In this document: positions 1 to 12,470 of the stretch, one piece after another | Layout: every line of letters begins with the position of its first letter | Position numbering within the stretch: the stretch's first letter is position 1 | Source: Casuarius casuarius | Lineage: Eukaryota > Chordata > Aves > Casuariiformes > Casuariidae | Reading direction: 5' to 3' | DNA: 64,000 nucleotides | Assembly (NCBI GenBank): GCA_003342895.1 | Contig: PTFA01000277.1 | Coordinates: forward strand, 801,288 to 865,287 | The notes under the pieces: model-generated | Told to the model about the DNA's origin: nothing | The model's database searches: none | The model's input: the letters and a program-made list of their open reading frames with translations, nothing else | Program-made: the position numbers and the translations under genes

Positions 1-1775
1 CCTATTTTTCCAGGATCCTTGATGTCAGACTTTGTACTAGAAGAGCTTGGTATGTCAACTTGCCAAAGCAAGTCCATAGGGCTTGTTTGCCTTAGGGCCT
101 AGTCTGCTCTTCGGCAGCCTAGATNAGGCCTAGGAGATGGTCACCAAACATTCACCTAGGCTGAACCCTCTAGGAACTGGTCTGTGCTAGCTGCCCCAAG
201 TGGTTATGTGCGCCTTGAAATTTGCTGGCTCTATTACTTGCTGTTGTGTTTTCTTACTTGTATATTGACTGGTCAAGCTTTTGCTGTGACATGTAGCCAA
301 ATAAAGATTTCTCATACGTATACTGCCTTTTCTCATTAGAGGCTGGGAGAAGGTGGGCTTCTGTGCACAACTCTTGCTCCTGGCTGTAGGTCTGGTCAGC
401 AAAGGGGCTGTCTCTGCAGGAAGCTGATACAGCAGACCAAAAGGTCTGCCAATGAGGGAGGAAGGTGTGTGATGATCATCAGGCAAAATATAGGAAATAG
501 GGCCTCCGTTGAGGATGAATGGGCCTGACTGAGATGCAAATTAAAAAAATAAAAATGTACAGACAGCAAACTTTCTGGCCTCCTAAGGCAAACAGGGTAA
601 TTACATGTAATTAGTTGAATTTTGTAGAGTTCTGTTTTTATTTTGTGAGAAGTAGCCAACCTGTGTACTGAGTAACAGGGAAAATGGTATACGATTACTT
701 AAATGGTCTTATAATTAGTATGGGGGAATAATTTACTTGCCTAAAAACAGTTTTTAAAAACAATTTAGATTAAACTCAATGCCAAAAAAACAATTTTGTG
801 ACATAGGCTTATGTTAAAATGAATTTTCAGTGATGGACTGGCAAAACAAATGAAGAAGAGGTGGTGATACCGTCTTTCTCCTTGTTTATGTTGTCTGCTC
901 TGGCTCTTACACAACAGCTTGTTTGTCAGAGCAGTCTCGCAGGACAGTGGATTCCCAGTTTCCTCCTCTGTCTCCCAAAAGTGCTCTAACNATTATGCTG
1001 TAGAATATTTGAACTTAGTCTTTATTGCTGGAACTGCAACAGTTTACATGATATTAAAGGAAGCAACTTTGAAGTACATTCTTTAAAAAATAGAAATATT
1101 TTATTTTCTCTAGATGATAGTAGTAAGACTATATTAACATGGGGGAAATAACATTTCAGTAGCCTTGATGTTGTAAGTGCCTGAATATTCTCTGTAAACA
1201 AAACAAACACCAAAACAAAAAAAAAGGAAAAGCCTGAGACAGGCATCTGATGTGATCAGTTTTAGCCTGAATTATTCATTTGTCAAAATTATGAACAGCT
1301 GAAAGCAGGTTTTCTTAGTGGAAAATGTTAAACAACCCAATGCAAAGTAAGCTGATTTTCTTTTACACTTTATATCTCGCCTGCATTTTGTGCTTTAATT
1401 TTTCTTCATTAAGTTTCTCCAAGCTTAACTCAAATTCAAAGTTCTCTGCAGGGAAAAGATTACTAAAATATTTTCTTTGTCAGATTTGTGAAATATAGGG
1501 TAGTTAGCATTTAACCATGACAAGTTTTCCATGTCCCAAATGATAGGAATTTTCTACATCAAAGTTGTAGAACCCGGTCCTTAGATTACTTTGGGGCTTG
1601 TACTTTACTTGTATGTGTTTTTGAATCTTCCATAACAATAAATCTCTTAGCCTGATGGGATCCATTCATGACTTGGTTATCATATAATTCTTTGAAAAGG
1701 AAGATTCCTGGCTTTCCATAAAGATACAGAATATTCACTTTCAGCCCTAGAATAGTGAAAGTTATTATCGTATTT
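1..1775 (+). other. CTNNA3: CTNNA3 intron, no recognised feature
   Basis: Non-coding AT-rich sequence. AATAAA near 300 follows a moderately GC-rich 250 bp that could be an old repeat end, but nothing firm supports it. N at 125 and 991. Confidence 0.6.
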
Positions 1776-2260
1776 TAGCTGAAAGGGTCCTTTAGAAATC
1801 TAGTCCAATGTCGGGCTCAAAGCAGGGCCAACTTCTCAGTTAGAACAGGCTGTGCAAGTCCTGTCCAGTTGACATCTGAATATCTTCAAGGATGAAGATT
1901 TCACAGCCTCTCTTAGCCCCTGTTGAAGTGCCTCACCACACTCAGTGAATTTTTTTTCCTTGCATCTAATTGCAATTTGCTTTCTTGCAAATTGTGTCTT
2001 GCTTTTTCCCTCCGTGTGTCTTGCCTCTCATCCTTTAGCTGCATCCTTCTCTGAGAGCATCCTTTGCTCTCAGAGAAGAGTCTGGCTCCATCTTGTCTAT
2101 AACATCCCTTTGCGTAGTGGAAGACTGTAAATGGGATCACTCTCTTCCCCCAACCTTTCTTCTCAAGCCTGAACAAACGTGGTTCCTGCAGCCTTTCCTT
2201 GTATGTTATGTACTCCAGCCTACTAACCATCCTAGCTGCCCTTCACTGAACTCCTGAAAA
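1776..2260 (-). repeat. Old CR1 LINE fragment (3' end)
   Basis: The + strand reads 'agtccaatg..agcagggcc' near 1800, then CR1 3'-part phrases in reverse complement: 'atatcttcaaggatgaagatt', 'gcctctcatcct', 'agagtctggctcca' and 'cttctcaagcctgaacaaacg'. It is clearly diverged from the younger copies in the window, with small insertions such as the T-rich patch near 1950. The open frame within it (1913-2230, - strand) is the CR1 tail frame and not a gene. Confidence 0.8.
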
Positions 2261-5200
2261 TTTGACAAACCTGAAAGCTCATGATTTATTTTTGTTGAAG
2301 TATAAAATATATTTGTCTTTCTAAAATGTTCTAACTTGGATAGAATCATTTGTCATGTGTTATATGTTGCTCCTTGGCTACAATCAAGAGAAGCAGGGAA
2401 AGGCGGTTTTTATTTTTACCTCTTCTGTTTTCTTTTTTAAGTAAAAGAATTTGCTTTTTTCCTAGGTTTTTAGCTTGAGCACTTAAAGTATTTACTGAAG
2501 ATTGTATCATTTATTTTATGGTTTATAAGGTCGCAGGGTTTAACTAACACTAATGAGGCTACTTTTGACTCAACAGAGGTAAGAATGGCTTATATAGAAA
2601 GACTTATATTTGAGTTATATAAATATTTATCAACCAAGAAGGCTGTTTCAGATTCTCTAAATTGTCTGAAGTACTTACGGTATTGTAGTTTCTAACTAGA
2701 AGTGCATTTCTAACTCAAAGCACAAGAACATTTTCTTGAAGAGTGACCTTTCCTCGATGGAAAAGCTGACTTCATTATCATTTGCACAAAACCTCTCCAG
2801 TTGTGGAAATGAATATATTATATTAAGGCTCATTATTTTGATGGAGTATAAGAAGAATGTTAAGTTGCTCCAAAGCATGAAATAGATGCTACAGAGAATA
2901 ACCGTCCTTAAAACAAACAAACAAACAAACCAGCCCCCAAACTGAAAACCTCCTCAAACTGTTTAATTAGACAAATCTCTGAATGGTGTTCTTCCACAGT
3001 TAATACAATCATTAAAAAAAAAAAAGGAAAGAAAGAAAACCAAACCCAAAGATTCCTGATAATTTTTTTTAGTCATCTACAGGAATTATGCACTTCTAAT
3101 GAAATGATCGAATTAATAAGAAAAAATATGAACATAAGGCAAGATACATACAGGTTTATATCTCTTAAATGTTTAAAAAATAGGGACGTCATAGCATATG
3201 AACAAGTAGAGGATATTCTGGCCAGACTGCTGCCAGTGCTGTGTGAAGCTGAAATTTCTTCACCATTCCCCCTCTTCCAGGAGAACACAGTTACACACAA
3301 GTAGCTTTATTGTCCTCTCTTGAGATATGGAGATGATGACAAGAAGGTGAAATAATTTGTTTGTTTCTGATGGTGTCATTAGTTGTGGATTTATATTTTA
3401 TATTTTAGGAGACATACTGCTCTTCTGTGAGTAATTTATAAAGGAAAACTTGGTGGAGATAAAAGTTTCAGAATTTCGCATTGTGTGTAGTGTCCTCATC
3501 AAATTTTCCTACTAAATGTTAAATTGTGAGGACACTGCTTTCCACAGCCCTCATGTTTGTGAGAATTGCATTATATTTTGGATATGCTTTTGCTGAACAT
3601 AGCTATCATAGGCAATGTTTCCTGTGGTGCCCCTTGGATGAAGGTTTAGAATTATATTGAACCCACTGAATCATAACAGCTAGTATTACATGAGAAAGTA
3701 CTTATAAACAGGCTTGCTTTTTTGTTTTGCAATATGTCTGATATTGGAACAAAGCTGGATTCTAACCAGCTTGAAGGGCTTTCATGTGAATGAACTTCTG
3801 ATAGAAAACTCAGTTTAGAAATGGAAATGATCTGTTTTCTGATTTTCTGCAACAAAAATCATAATGAAGTATCTTATTTCAGATCAAGTCAACATGAGTC
3901 AGAGTTTTTCACTGATGTGAGTTCAAACATCTTATTTTTTATATATTTGAAGGATCAATAAAACTGCATTTCACTATTTTATTGCCATATAAGAAATATC
4001 CAACTGGGTCATTGCCACTTCCTTTGAGTCCGGGAAGACATTGTCTCCTGCTGAATCCTCATTTCAACTACGGAAGTTGGAAGCTGGCATATAAAGAAAA
4101 ATGGGAGTTGAACTATTCTTTGATAAGCTACCAGACATATTAGGCAATGCAAGTTGATGCTGATCTCATTCTGAAAGGAGCTATTTGTAATGCCTTCAGC
4201 AAAACAAAATCATTTCGGTTTTATGAATTTTGGAATGTCTTGTGCTAATAAAGATGGCAGTACAAACTTTTTTATAAATATAACTGTCAGAATGTTTATT
4301 GTCTGAAAAAGTCAGTATTTCAGAAGTTTTCTCCTTTTTTTGATTCAAAGGCACAGGCTGAAGGGTTACACGTCCTTGTTGGTGAAAATTTCAAATCTTC
4401 TTTATCTCTTAAAAATCCATTGCTTGGTGTTCACCAATAAGCAATCGTATGTAACAGTTGAATGGACATTTGACTTTGGAATTCAAAGCTGTGTATTTCT
4501 CCCATAAAATTAATGAAATTCTACAGTTTTTAGATGATGGTTACAGCCTNTCCCATTTTTGTAGCTATAGTATTATATTGCATATTCTTATGGTATATTG
4601 GGTCATATTTTGGGGCTGGTCACACTACTCTGAAGGTGATGCAAAATACTCTCAAGCATAAGGAAGAATAGGAGTGCATGTGGTGCCTATCTATAGCACC
4701 TATGTTGGTAAGGATGGATCTTGAGAAAAATCCAGCCATATAAACCTTTGTCCCAGCAATTTGCTTTTTATGGCTCTGTATAGTATGAATCACGTGATCA
4801 GAGTATTTCATTTTTCTGATTTTTAACAAGATATAGTCCATGCAAAGCATAATGTGTTCATTGTTAATTAACTTCATGGATTTCTTTTGTTTGTTTTTGT
4901 AGAGCTTTCTTGGTGTTTATGCTTTTTGAATCTCATTTAACATTGGTAAGAATTAAATAGCATTGAAGTGCCATCATGGAAGATGAATAAAAGTTCTAAT
5001 CTAAATAGAATCTCTGTAAGAGTAATTTCTAATTTTTATAGGAATGTGAAAACGAAGAAATCAAGCTTTATGTTTGCAGCTTTTCTTGACAAATACTGAT
5101 GCTGTAAATTATACAGCTGTTCTTTCTCTGTATGGATTTTGCAGTACGCGCAGCAATTTATAGGTTCAGAGTGCAGCTGCTGGAAGTCATTTATTCTCAG

Positions 5201-6329
5201 TTCTGTATTAAATCTATCATATACAAATGCATTAACATTCAGTACAGAACTCAAGGGCTTATGGCTTTTTCTTTCTTGTTCTGAGTTGCTGTCCTGCAAG
5301 CGTTTGCAAGATATGCAGAAAACAACATTAAAAACAATTAAACTGATAATAAAGAAAAAAGGAAAACATCCTTAGTATTTTCCATGATAAATATTTGAAA
5401 CCAGCTCATTTTGCAGTTTAAGCTGAGCAGCGAAAACAAAACCTACTGTTAACGTTTCTGAAATTGGTAATGCTAATAAGCTTGTTTTGATGGATTAGCA
5501 CTTCAGTTCCATTTGCTTGAATGCCACTCTTCAAGCATGTCAGTTGTACCTATATTCACATTTCAGAGACTTAGTATCTCCTGCAGTCTTTGAATTATGT
5601 GCATCGTGGGAGAGCGTGTGAGCATACATCTTCGATTTACTTGACTCAGTGTGTTTTAATTCCGCGTGTGTGTGTAGGGTGGGTTGATTAGAAAAAGGGA
5701 AACTAGCTTATTTTAAATATTTGGGAAGTATTTATAATGAATGTATACAAATCCCTAGACTGTAGCGATAACTCCAATTAGAGTTTGGCAGAAGAATAGA
5801 GGCAAGGGGCATGAAGTTTTTTTGAGTATATAATCTCTGAGAAAATAGCGGTTGAAACAGGCTGCCTGATGTGAGTTGTGTATCTGTTTCTCATTGATGA
5901 TTTCACATTTTTCAAACTGAGATATTAAATCTGGGAAAATGGAACCATGCTCTGTCCAGCACCAGGGGAAGCTTGTAGCCAGGGGAACCTGAGCTGATTT
6001 GTTAGAGAACCCTTGTAGCAGATGGAATACCTTTAGACAGGCTTAACTACAATAAAAGAAGGTTGAAACAAGATAGGCTAAAGGCAAAAGGTCTGCCAGA
6101 TTGGCATGTGTTGGCCTGTGTAACAGTGAAAATTCTGGGGGACTATTTGTAACATGATCTTCCACTATCAATATGTTTACTTTAGGTGCTTCTAAGGAGT
6201 CTAACACTGCTAAGGCAGAAAGTGAAACAAGTTTTCCATCTAATAAATATTTTTATTGAAAACCTTTCCCCAAATTCCCTTATAATTTTAGAAGAAGTTA
6301 AAACTCAAAAAGGGTTATTTTGTTTTATT
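2261..6329 (+). other. CTNNA3: CTNNA3 intron, simple repeats only
   Basis: AT-rich intron with the (AAAC)n tract and an A-run with GAAA units at 3013-3040. No exon-like frame with good splice sites and no recognised transposon was seen. Confidence 0.6.
2911..2932 (+). repeat. (AAAC)n microsatellite
   Basis: Five tandem units of AAAC in CTNNA3 intron. Confidence 0.9.
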
Positions 6330-6480
6330 ATTTTTGTTATAACAATTTATTTTTATTATATATATTAATATAAACTTTATTTTAACTTTTAACCTTTTGT
6401 TATAACAATTTTATTTATTATTTTATTATTATTTATTAATTTTATTAACATTTAACTTTTTATTATAACAAATAAAAATT
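6330..6480. repeat. 63-bp AT-rich tandem repeat, about 2.3 units
   Basis: The word TTATAACAA recurs at 6337, 6400 and 6463, exactly 63 bp apart. The intervening units share TTTATT..TTAACTTTTAACCTTT-like text. Two of the three words sit in the perfect palindrome TTGTTATAACAA. Almost no G or C is present. Confidence 0.75.
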
Positions 6481-6489
6481 TGCAGGAAT

Positions 6490-9400
6490 AAGTAATTTTT
6501 TAAAACTGCTATTATACTGCAGTTTTTGATGAATCATCTTCCATTGAAAAAATACTGTGCTGAAATACTTCCTGAAAGCTTCATTAACTGTACTATGTGC
6601 ACGGTACTTTGTATGATGGTGCTTCATATTTTCCATAACTCTGAAATAACTACAGTATGAAAGATTTTATGTTTAATCTTGCTCTATGTGTTTTATTCTG
6701 ATGTTTTGTATGAATGTTTACAGGCAGGTTTTAACCTTGCATTTCTCACAAAGGCCAATCTTCAGGTGTCTTCAGTCCTGTGAGAGAACTTAGGTCCTGC
6801 TTTGGCACAGCTTTTGAATTTCTTGGCTCTTCTACAAGCTCAGTTTATAAACTTAGGCAAATTAGTTAGACTTTCTGTGTCTCAGCTTTCTGTAATCTCC
6901 CAAATGTTAGAAAACTGCAGCATCTTTATGGTTTTGCGCAAGCATGGAAGTAGCATTGCTGTTCAGTTTGCTCTTAAAGATATTTTAACTTTATTCTATC
7001 TGCTTTTTATTTCCCTGTCCTTTGTTGNTTGGCCTGCTTTATTGCTTCATTATCCCATGTAATAATTCATCTTTGTATTGAAATGATATGGAACATGAGT
7101 TATCCTTAAGTGTCCTTTTTATAGTTTCTAAGATCCTGATTACTGATCCTCTAATAGATCACATTCTGTTTATATTCTTGGTCGCAAATGGCTTTGAATT
7201 TCAGTAACTTTTTGGTTTGTCTTTCAGTTTTGCGGTTTCTAAGATGTTCTTGAGCACAAGTTTTTTTAGGTTGCCTGTAGCAATTACTACTTTTATGTGT
7301 ATATATTACTTGTTATGGTAAAGCAGAAATCCTCATGAATTGGACACTGTCCTCATAAAATAATGAGTTTATCCTGACTGTGATGGAAGGAGTGAGCTTT
7401 CAGGAGGCCAGAGTCGATCACTGGCACATTGTGCCATTGGAACAGCGTCCCTGACCTTGATTGCCTCCTAGGCCCCCGATGTTCTCCATGGCCTGACTGA
7501 GCAGCTCTTTAAGAAAGCCTTCCTTGCTTCAGTGGCATTGCAGGGAAGGTGTACAAATTCCAGGGTGAGCATTTGGGGCAGGAGAGGAATGGCATGCAGC
7601 TGTGACTTGTTTCTTATGCTCTTTTTCTCCCCAACATGCCATGTACCGGTTTCCAGGTTCCTAGTTTCATGACTTTTCACATTATTAGGACAGAGCATAT
7701 TTACTGGGTGGTTTGGTATGGCTGAGTGCACCTCCTACAGAGTACTGTAGGAGAGAAAGCACTTCAGAGTATACCGGTCTGTACAGGACTTTTGCTTACT
7801 CCTCCAGGATCCATGCTTCCTGTGTTTCCGTCAGGCTTTCTAGCCATCACTAAATCTGCCTTAGATCAATTTTGTACTTCCATATTTTGTATTGTTTGCA
7901 TTGTATTATTTTGTTAGGTATGTATGCGCAAATTCCATGTCAGTCCGTTGAAAACTCTGATAAGTTGCTTTAATATTAAATTTTAGACTAAATCATTAAT
8001 GATCTTGACCACCGGAAGTGTACGTCACACTCTGACCTCTTTTCTTTTGAGGATGAACATTAAACAGCAGGTCTGACAAATCAATGACTCGCAGACCAGT
8101 GATAACTGACATTGAAGTAGGAGGGTTTTTTATTTTTATTCATTTAGCTGAAAGGATGAGATGGAGTTTTAAACAACAGAGATCAAGCTTGATAATAAAG
8201 GATCCAACAAGTTTCTGAAACAAATGGTTAACATCTACTAGTTCTTTAACTTTCTAGGAAGAGATCTCCAAGTCACATGAAGAATTAAGCACTGAAAACA
8301 TTTGAAGTTTAAATAGGGAAACAAAATTATGCCATAAAAACTCTGGATTATGAAAATTTTAAACTGTATTTGACAGCAGCAAAAAGAGAAGATACTTCTT
8401 AGGTGGAAATGCTAACACAGAAGAGCTGATTGTTGCTTTAACCATTGAATAAAGAATTTAAGAGGACTGTAGGTTGTTGCTGTCCTGGTCATCCTGGTTT
8501 CTGGTCCTGCTGTCCTGGTTATTCTATTTTCAGATGCTTGGAATCAAGTAAAGTTTACTATATTACTGACCCTTTTCTGTCTGTTTTTCCATTCTCTTAC
8601 TCTTCTTTACACTGTTTCAATCTCATGCTTTTGGGCTGTATCTCCCCCTTTTCCTATTTTCCTTTCTTTATATTCATCTAGATTTCTGCAGGGGTATTTC
8701 CTGCCTTTCTTTTTCCCTGCTTTTTCTCCTTCACATCTTCTTTACCCTTCTGCTCTTCAAATCATGGTAAGACCTTCTGCAGGTTCCCAGCTTCAGCTCT
8801 GGTGTTCAAGCTGGGAGCCTGCTCCCTTTCCTGCTCTGGTTCCAGACATGCTTGTTTATGAGAAATGTGACCGTAACTGTACCAGGAGAAAACCTTTGTG
8901 AGCTGATATATTAAGTGCTGTATGTTTGTGGAAAAAGGATTGCTGGATGTAAAGAAAAATTCTATTACATTAATTCTTACCAGGAAAAACTGCTTTGCTA
9001 CCTTTCAAACTCAGCTACTTCATCTGNGAGACTGACAGTTAACGGAACAGGGTATTAAAAGTGGGGGGACCAAATTCCGAAGTAACGGATAGAGAAGTGA
9101 CAGCAAGGTGTTGCTTAATAATCTGTAACAAGGCTAGAAGTCACTGAAGCATATGAGAGAGAGAATAGTGTGCAGTAGTTGCAGTCTTATCCAACAAAGT
9201 TATCAGCAGAAACTTTATCTCCCTAGCTGAACAGCAGGTTCCTAAAGAAGCCTTAGTAAATTAAAACACTGGGATGTTAACTAGAGGTGGGTAGTATTTG
9301 ATACTTTGTATAAGATAGCTGTGCTGCTTGGTGGTATCTTGTACAGTTTGAATATGATTAACAGTGAATAGGTATAGATGCAGAGAGAACGTTGGGAGGC

Positions 9401-11634
9401 TTCACTTCTAGTCAAAATCTGAGTCCTGTAACAGTTTATTATTAATTCCTAGATATCTTTATATGGGGTTTCTGATGGGAAGCAAAGGCTGATATCTCGT
9501 TTTAAGGTCAAATAATGATAAAGGTCTTTGGATCTAACCAGGTAAGTTTGCCCCTTCAAGAGAAGTAGGTTTCCTGATCAAGGTATCCAAGTTAATTTTC
9601 AGTTCTCTCTGCTTTATGCCTTAATTTATCTACTTTACATATTAATTTCTAAGCCACACTGGTTAGTTCATCAGAATCTCTAATTTTTAATAGATTAACA
9701 AATTATTGGTTTAAATTTAAATGAGACTAACACTAACAGTAGTGTTTAAAAAATAATAAAAAAAACCCTTGACCTTCCTACAATGTTATCAAAGTATCAT
9801 TCTCCTAATATGAATACTAATGAAAAGCATCTAACAAGCAAGCAAAACAGCCAGATTTAACTGAAAGCTGTCGATAACTTTTTGTTTGTTTGTTTCTAAC
9901 CACAAAAATGTAACTATTCATTTGTGGTCATAGGGCAGCTTCTGTGTTTCTGTGTATCGACAGTTTAATTCAGCATGTCAGCTTTCAGGCATACTTTTTC
10001 CTGTTTGCATTCTTCAAGGCTGTAAAAATCTCTGGAGATTTTTTTAGTACCTCTGGAGGTTAAACAACTTTTATTTCAATGCCTCAGTATGGCTTTTGAC
10101 ATTAAATATAAACACTTTCCCCTCCTTTTTCTAAGTGATGCAGCATATAGAGAAAGCAGGTTTCATCTGTATTTCTTTGTTATTATCAAACTCTTCTTGC
10201 ATTCCTCTTTCCTGCCAGATTGGTGAAGTAATTTGTGTTCTTGTTTCAGGGGAGAACAGAGAGCTCCTGGGTACTGAAGTTGCATCTTCAGCAAGTACAC
10301 ATAACCTTTTCAGACATGGCCGTGATTTGGGATTCCCAGTATGAATGCCCAGGATAAAACACTGCTGGCTAAGTTTCACCAAAAGTGATTAAACTGTTCT
10401 GAAAATCAGGCCTCTGTATTCCATGTTTATGGGAATCAGTGAAAAAGGCACCACCTCCCTCCAAAGAAAAACAAAAGAAAAGGTGTACATGGTATGTTGC
10501 GGTTAGAGCCAGTGATGGTGATTTTCTGCTTGCTCTCTAAGGTGACTGAAAGTCAGGTGGCTTTATAAACACGGTGCTGACTTTTCACAGAGACAGGGTA
10601 TATTTTTTTAAGGTTCTGTTGTCTGCTGACATTGTCATGGCTTTGTACTGTAGCAGTTCACATTTTGTATATTCATGCTTAAGGCTGATACAAACAAGCT
10701 CTGCCTACAGTTTTATAGCTATATAGAGTGTGTGTATGTATGGTGTATACGTACTTCCTGTATGCATACTGTAGTATAGTTTAGCATCAGACACTAAGAA
10801 TTGGTGGTGGCTTCTGAAGCCGGGAAATATAAATCTAGAGGCCAGTAAGACTTTTTCTGTAGAAAGTTAGTTTGGAATCCATGACAATCAAGATAATCTG
10901 TTTAAAGATAGATTCCTGTTTTTATCTGCAAACCTGAACAGTGTTATGATGCATCTTTTAAAATGGCTTATTTCCCTGGTGCATGCAAACAGAGTTGTTT
11001 TGATAATTGTCAGTGTTTCGGTATCATCTATCTGTTGGAGGAGAGAGATGAGAAAGGAAAATGCTTCACGTCTCTGGAGTGTAACAGTGTTAATTTATTT
11101 GATCTACCAGTGTGGACTGGAGCCATCCCTGGAAACCTGTATATTTTTTTAAAAAAGCAAAATATGAGCAAACTGGCTTTGGACTACATGCATTATCTGT
11201 GAAGGAGCAGGAATAGACATCATTAAGAAAGGTTTCCATTGAGTATCAGTCATCTGTATGACACTGGAATGTCTAATTTACTTTCTAGAGCACGGACTAA
11301 GCCTAACAGTGATCAGTGAAGCTAATGGCAGGATTTTGATTTAGTCTATGAGAGATGCACAGAGGTGTGTTTAAACAACTTCCTTTGATTCATTGCTGTT
11401 CTTAGTTTGAAGGCATACCTTCTCAGTGGTGCTTAACTTGCTGTGAATGCATGTAAGGTGACATTTTATGGTCAGTGTAATACAGCTCTATGATCTAGTG
11501 ACGTTTCATTTGTGCTCACCAAATTGTTTTCTGAAGTCAAGCCTGGAAGTCAATCCATGTGTCAGAGTCAGGATCAGGGCTGGTGAGAGTAACCAGTAGT
11601 CACTAGACAGGTCCATAGTGATAAGGCAGAGCTG
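6490..11634 (+). other. CTNNA3: CTNNA3 intron, hairpin and local repeats only
   Basis: AT-rich intron. A short degenerate repeat of CTGTCCTGGT-like words is at 8478-8524, followed by the hairpin near 8.8 kb. The open frames in this stretch are all short and unrelated to known proteins. Confidence 0.6.
8779..8822 (+). other. 15-bp perfect-pairing hairpin
   Basis: GCAGGTTCCCAGCTT at 8779-8793 pairs with AAGCTGGGAGCCTGC at 8808-8822. The only non-Watson-Crick pair is a single G-U in + strand RNA, and the loop is 14 nt. The stem is short for a microRNA precursor. It lies in CTNNA3 intron, so it would be present in the pre-mRNA. Confidence 0.5.
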
Positions 11635-12470
11635 TCATGGATGAGCGAAAAGTGATGCACTTCTTTTATTGAGGTATATGTTTTACTGAGGTAAGATACA
11701 ATTTATTGAGGTAAGATAGTGATTTAACAGAGTTCAGTCATAACTAAGACAGTGATTTAACAAGGGTCGATGGCAAGGTTCACTCAGTTATTTACTGCAT
11801 GGAGGACAGGGTCAGATGAAAGTGTCGAGGAGACCCTCCCGTTGAGTCACGGGGTTCAGAACAGACCCCCTTGCTTTCCAAACTCCTTCTCAGGGGAGTC
11901 TGCATGCGGCTGGATCCAATCTTAGTCTCAGACTTGGTCAGCGGTTTATGTCTAAAGGATTATGTGCACCATCAGTCGGAGATACAAGTTAGCAAAGTTT
12001 TGCGAAGTTTTTCAAAGTTTCAGCATGCTTTTAGTCACTTACCGAGGCTCTGTCACGGGTAAGGAACCTCTCGACCTCGAGGAGTAGCTGTGAGAGGGGT
12101 CCCTGCTCACGAGGAGGTTCTGCAGTGCAGCCCGCTGCCGTGCAGGAGAGCTCAATGGGCTCTGGGCTGCCCCCTACGTATGGGGTAAGATGATTGACTC
12201 ATAGTCATATTTGCATACTAGACGGATTTTAGCTGGCGCACGCTCAATTAGCCCCTGCCTATGTGCCCTTTACGGAGAGGTCCGGTTGGGGGGGCGGGGG
12301 GAGGAGTACACCGTCACAAGAGCGGGGGTCAAGCCAGGAGATCAGTCTGTGGGTCAAAGTCCAGATCAACGGGGTCCATGGCCAGGCACAGGTAGTGAGG
12401 CAGGGACTGATGGCGCCAGGCTGAGCTGAAATGGGGCTCCTGGACCCATGGGCCCTCAAGATCCTCACGG
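11635..12470 (-). mobile_element. LTR-like block, probable solo LTR or related retroelement
   Basis: About 830 bp of moderately GC-rich sequence set in AT-rich intron. Read on the - strand, the last 80 bases hold three near-copies of a unit around CTCAATAAA (+ strand TTTATTGAGGTA at 11665 and 11702, TTTACTGAGGTA at 11682), then the block ends TCCATGACA. Upstream on the same strand are an octamer and a TGAGTCA AP-1 site (around 12190-12215) and a good splice-donor-like GGTAAGT near 12040. These are LTR-like features: polyadenylation signal near the end, enhancer sites in U3. A clean TG..CA pair and target-site duplication were not established, although 'gagctg' occurs at both edges. No gag or pol is adjacent. 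Confidence 0.4.

Noticed and set aside
12410..12420. TGGCGCC-like primer-site word at the edge of the LTR-like block
   Set aside because: Seven bases only, and on the wrong side for an LTR read on the - strand.
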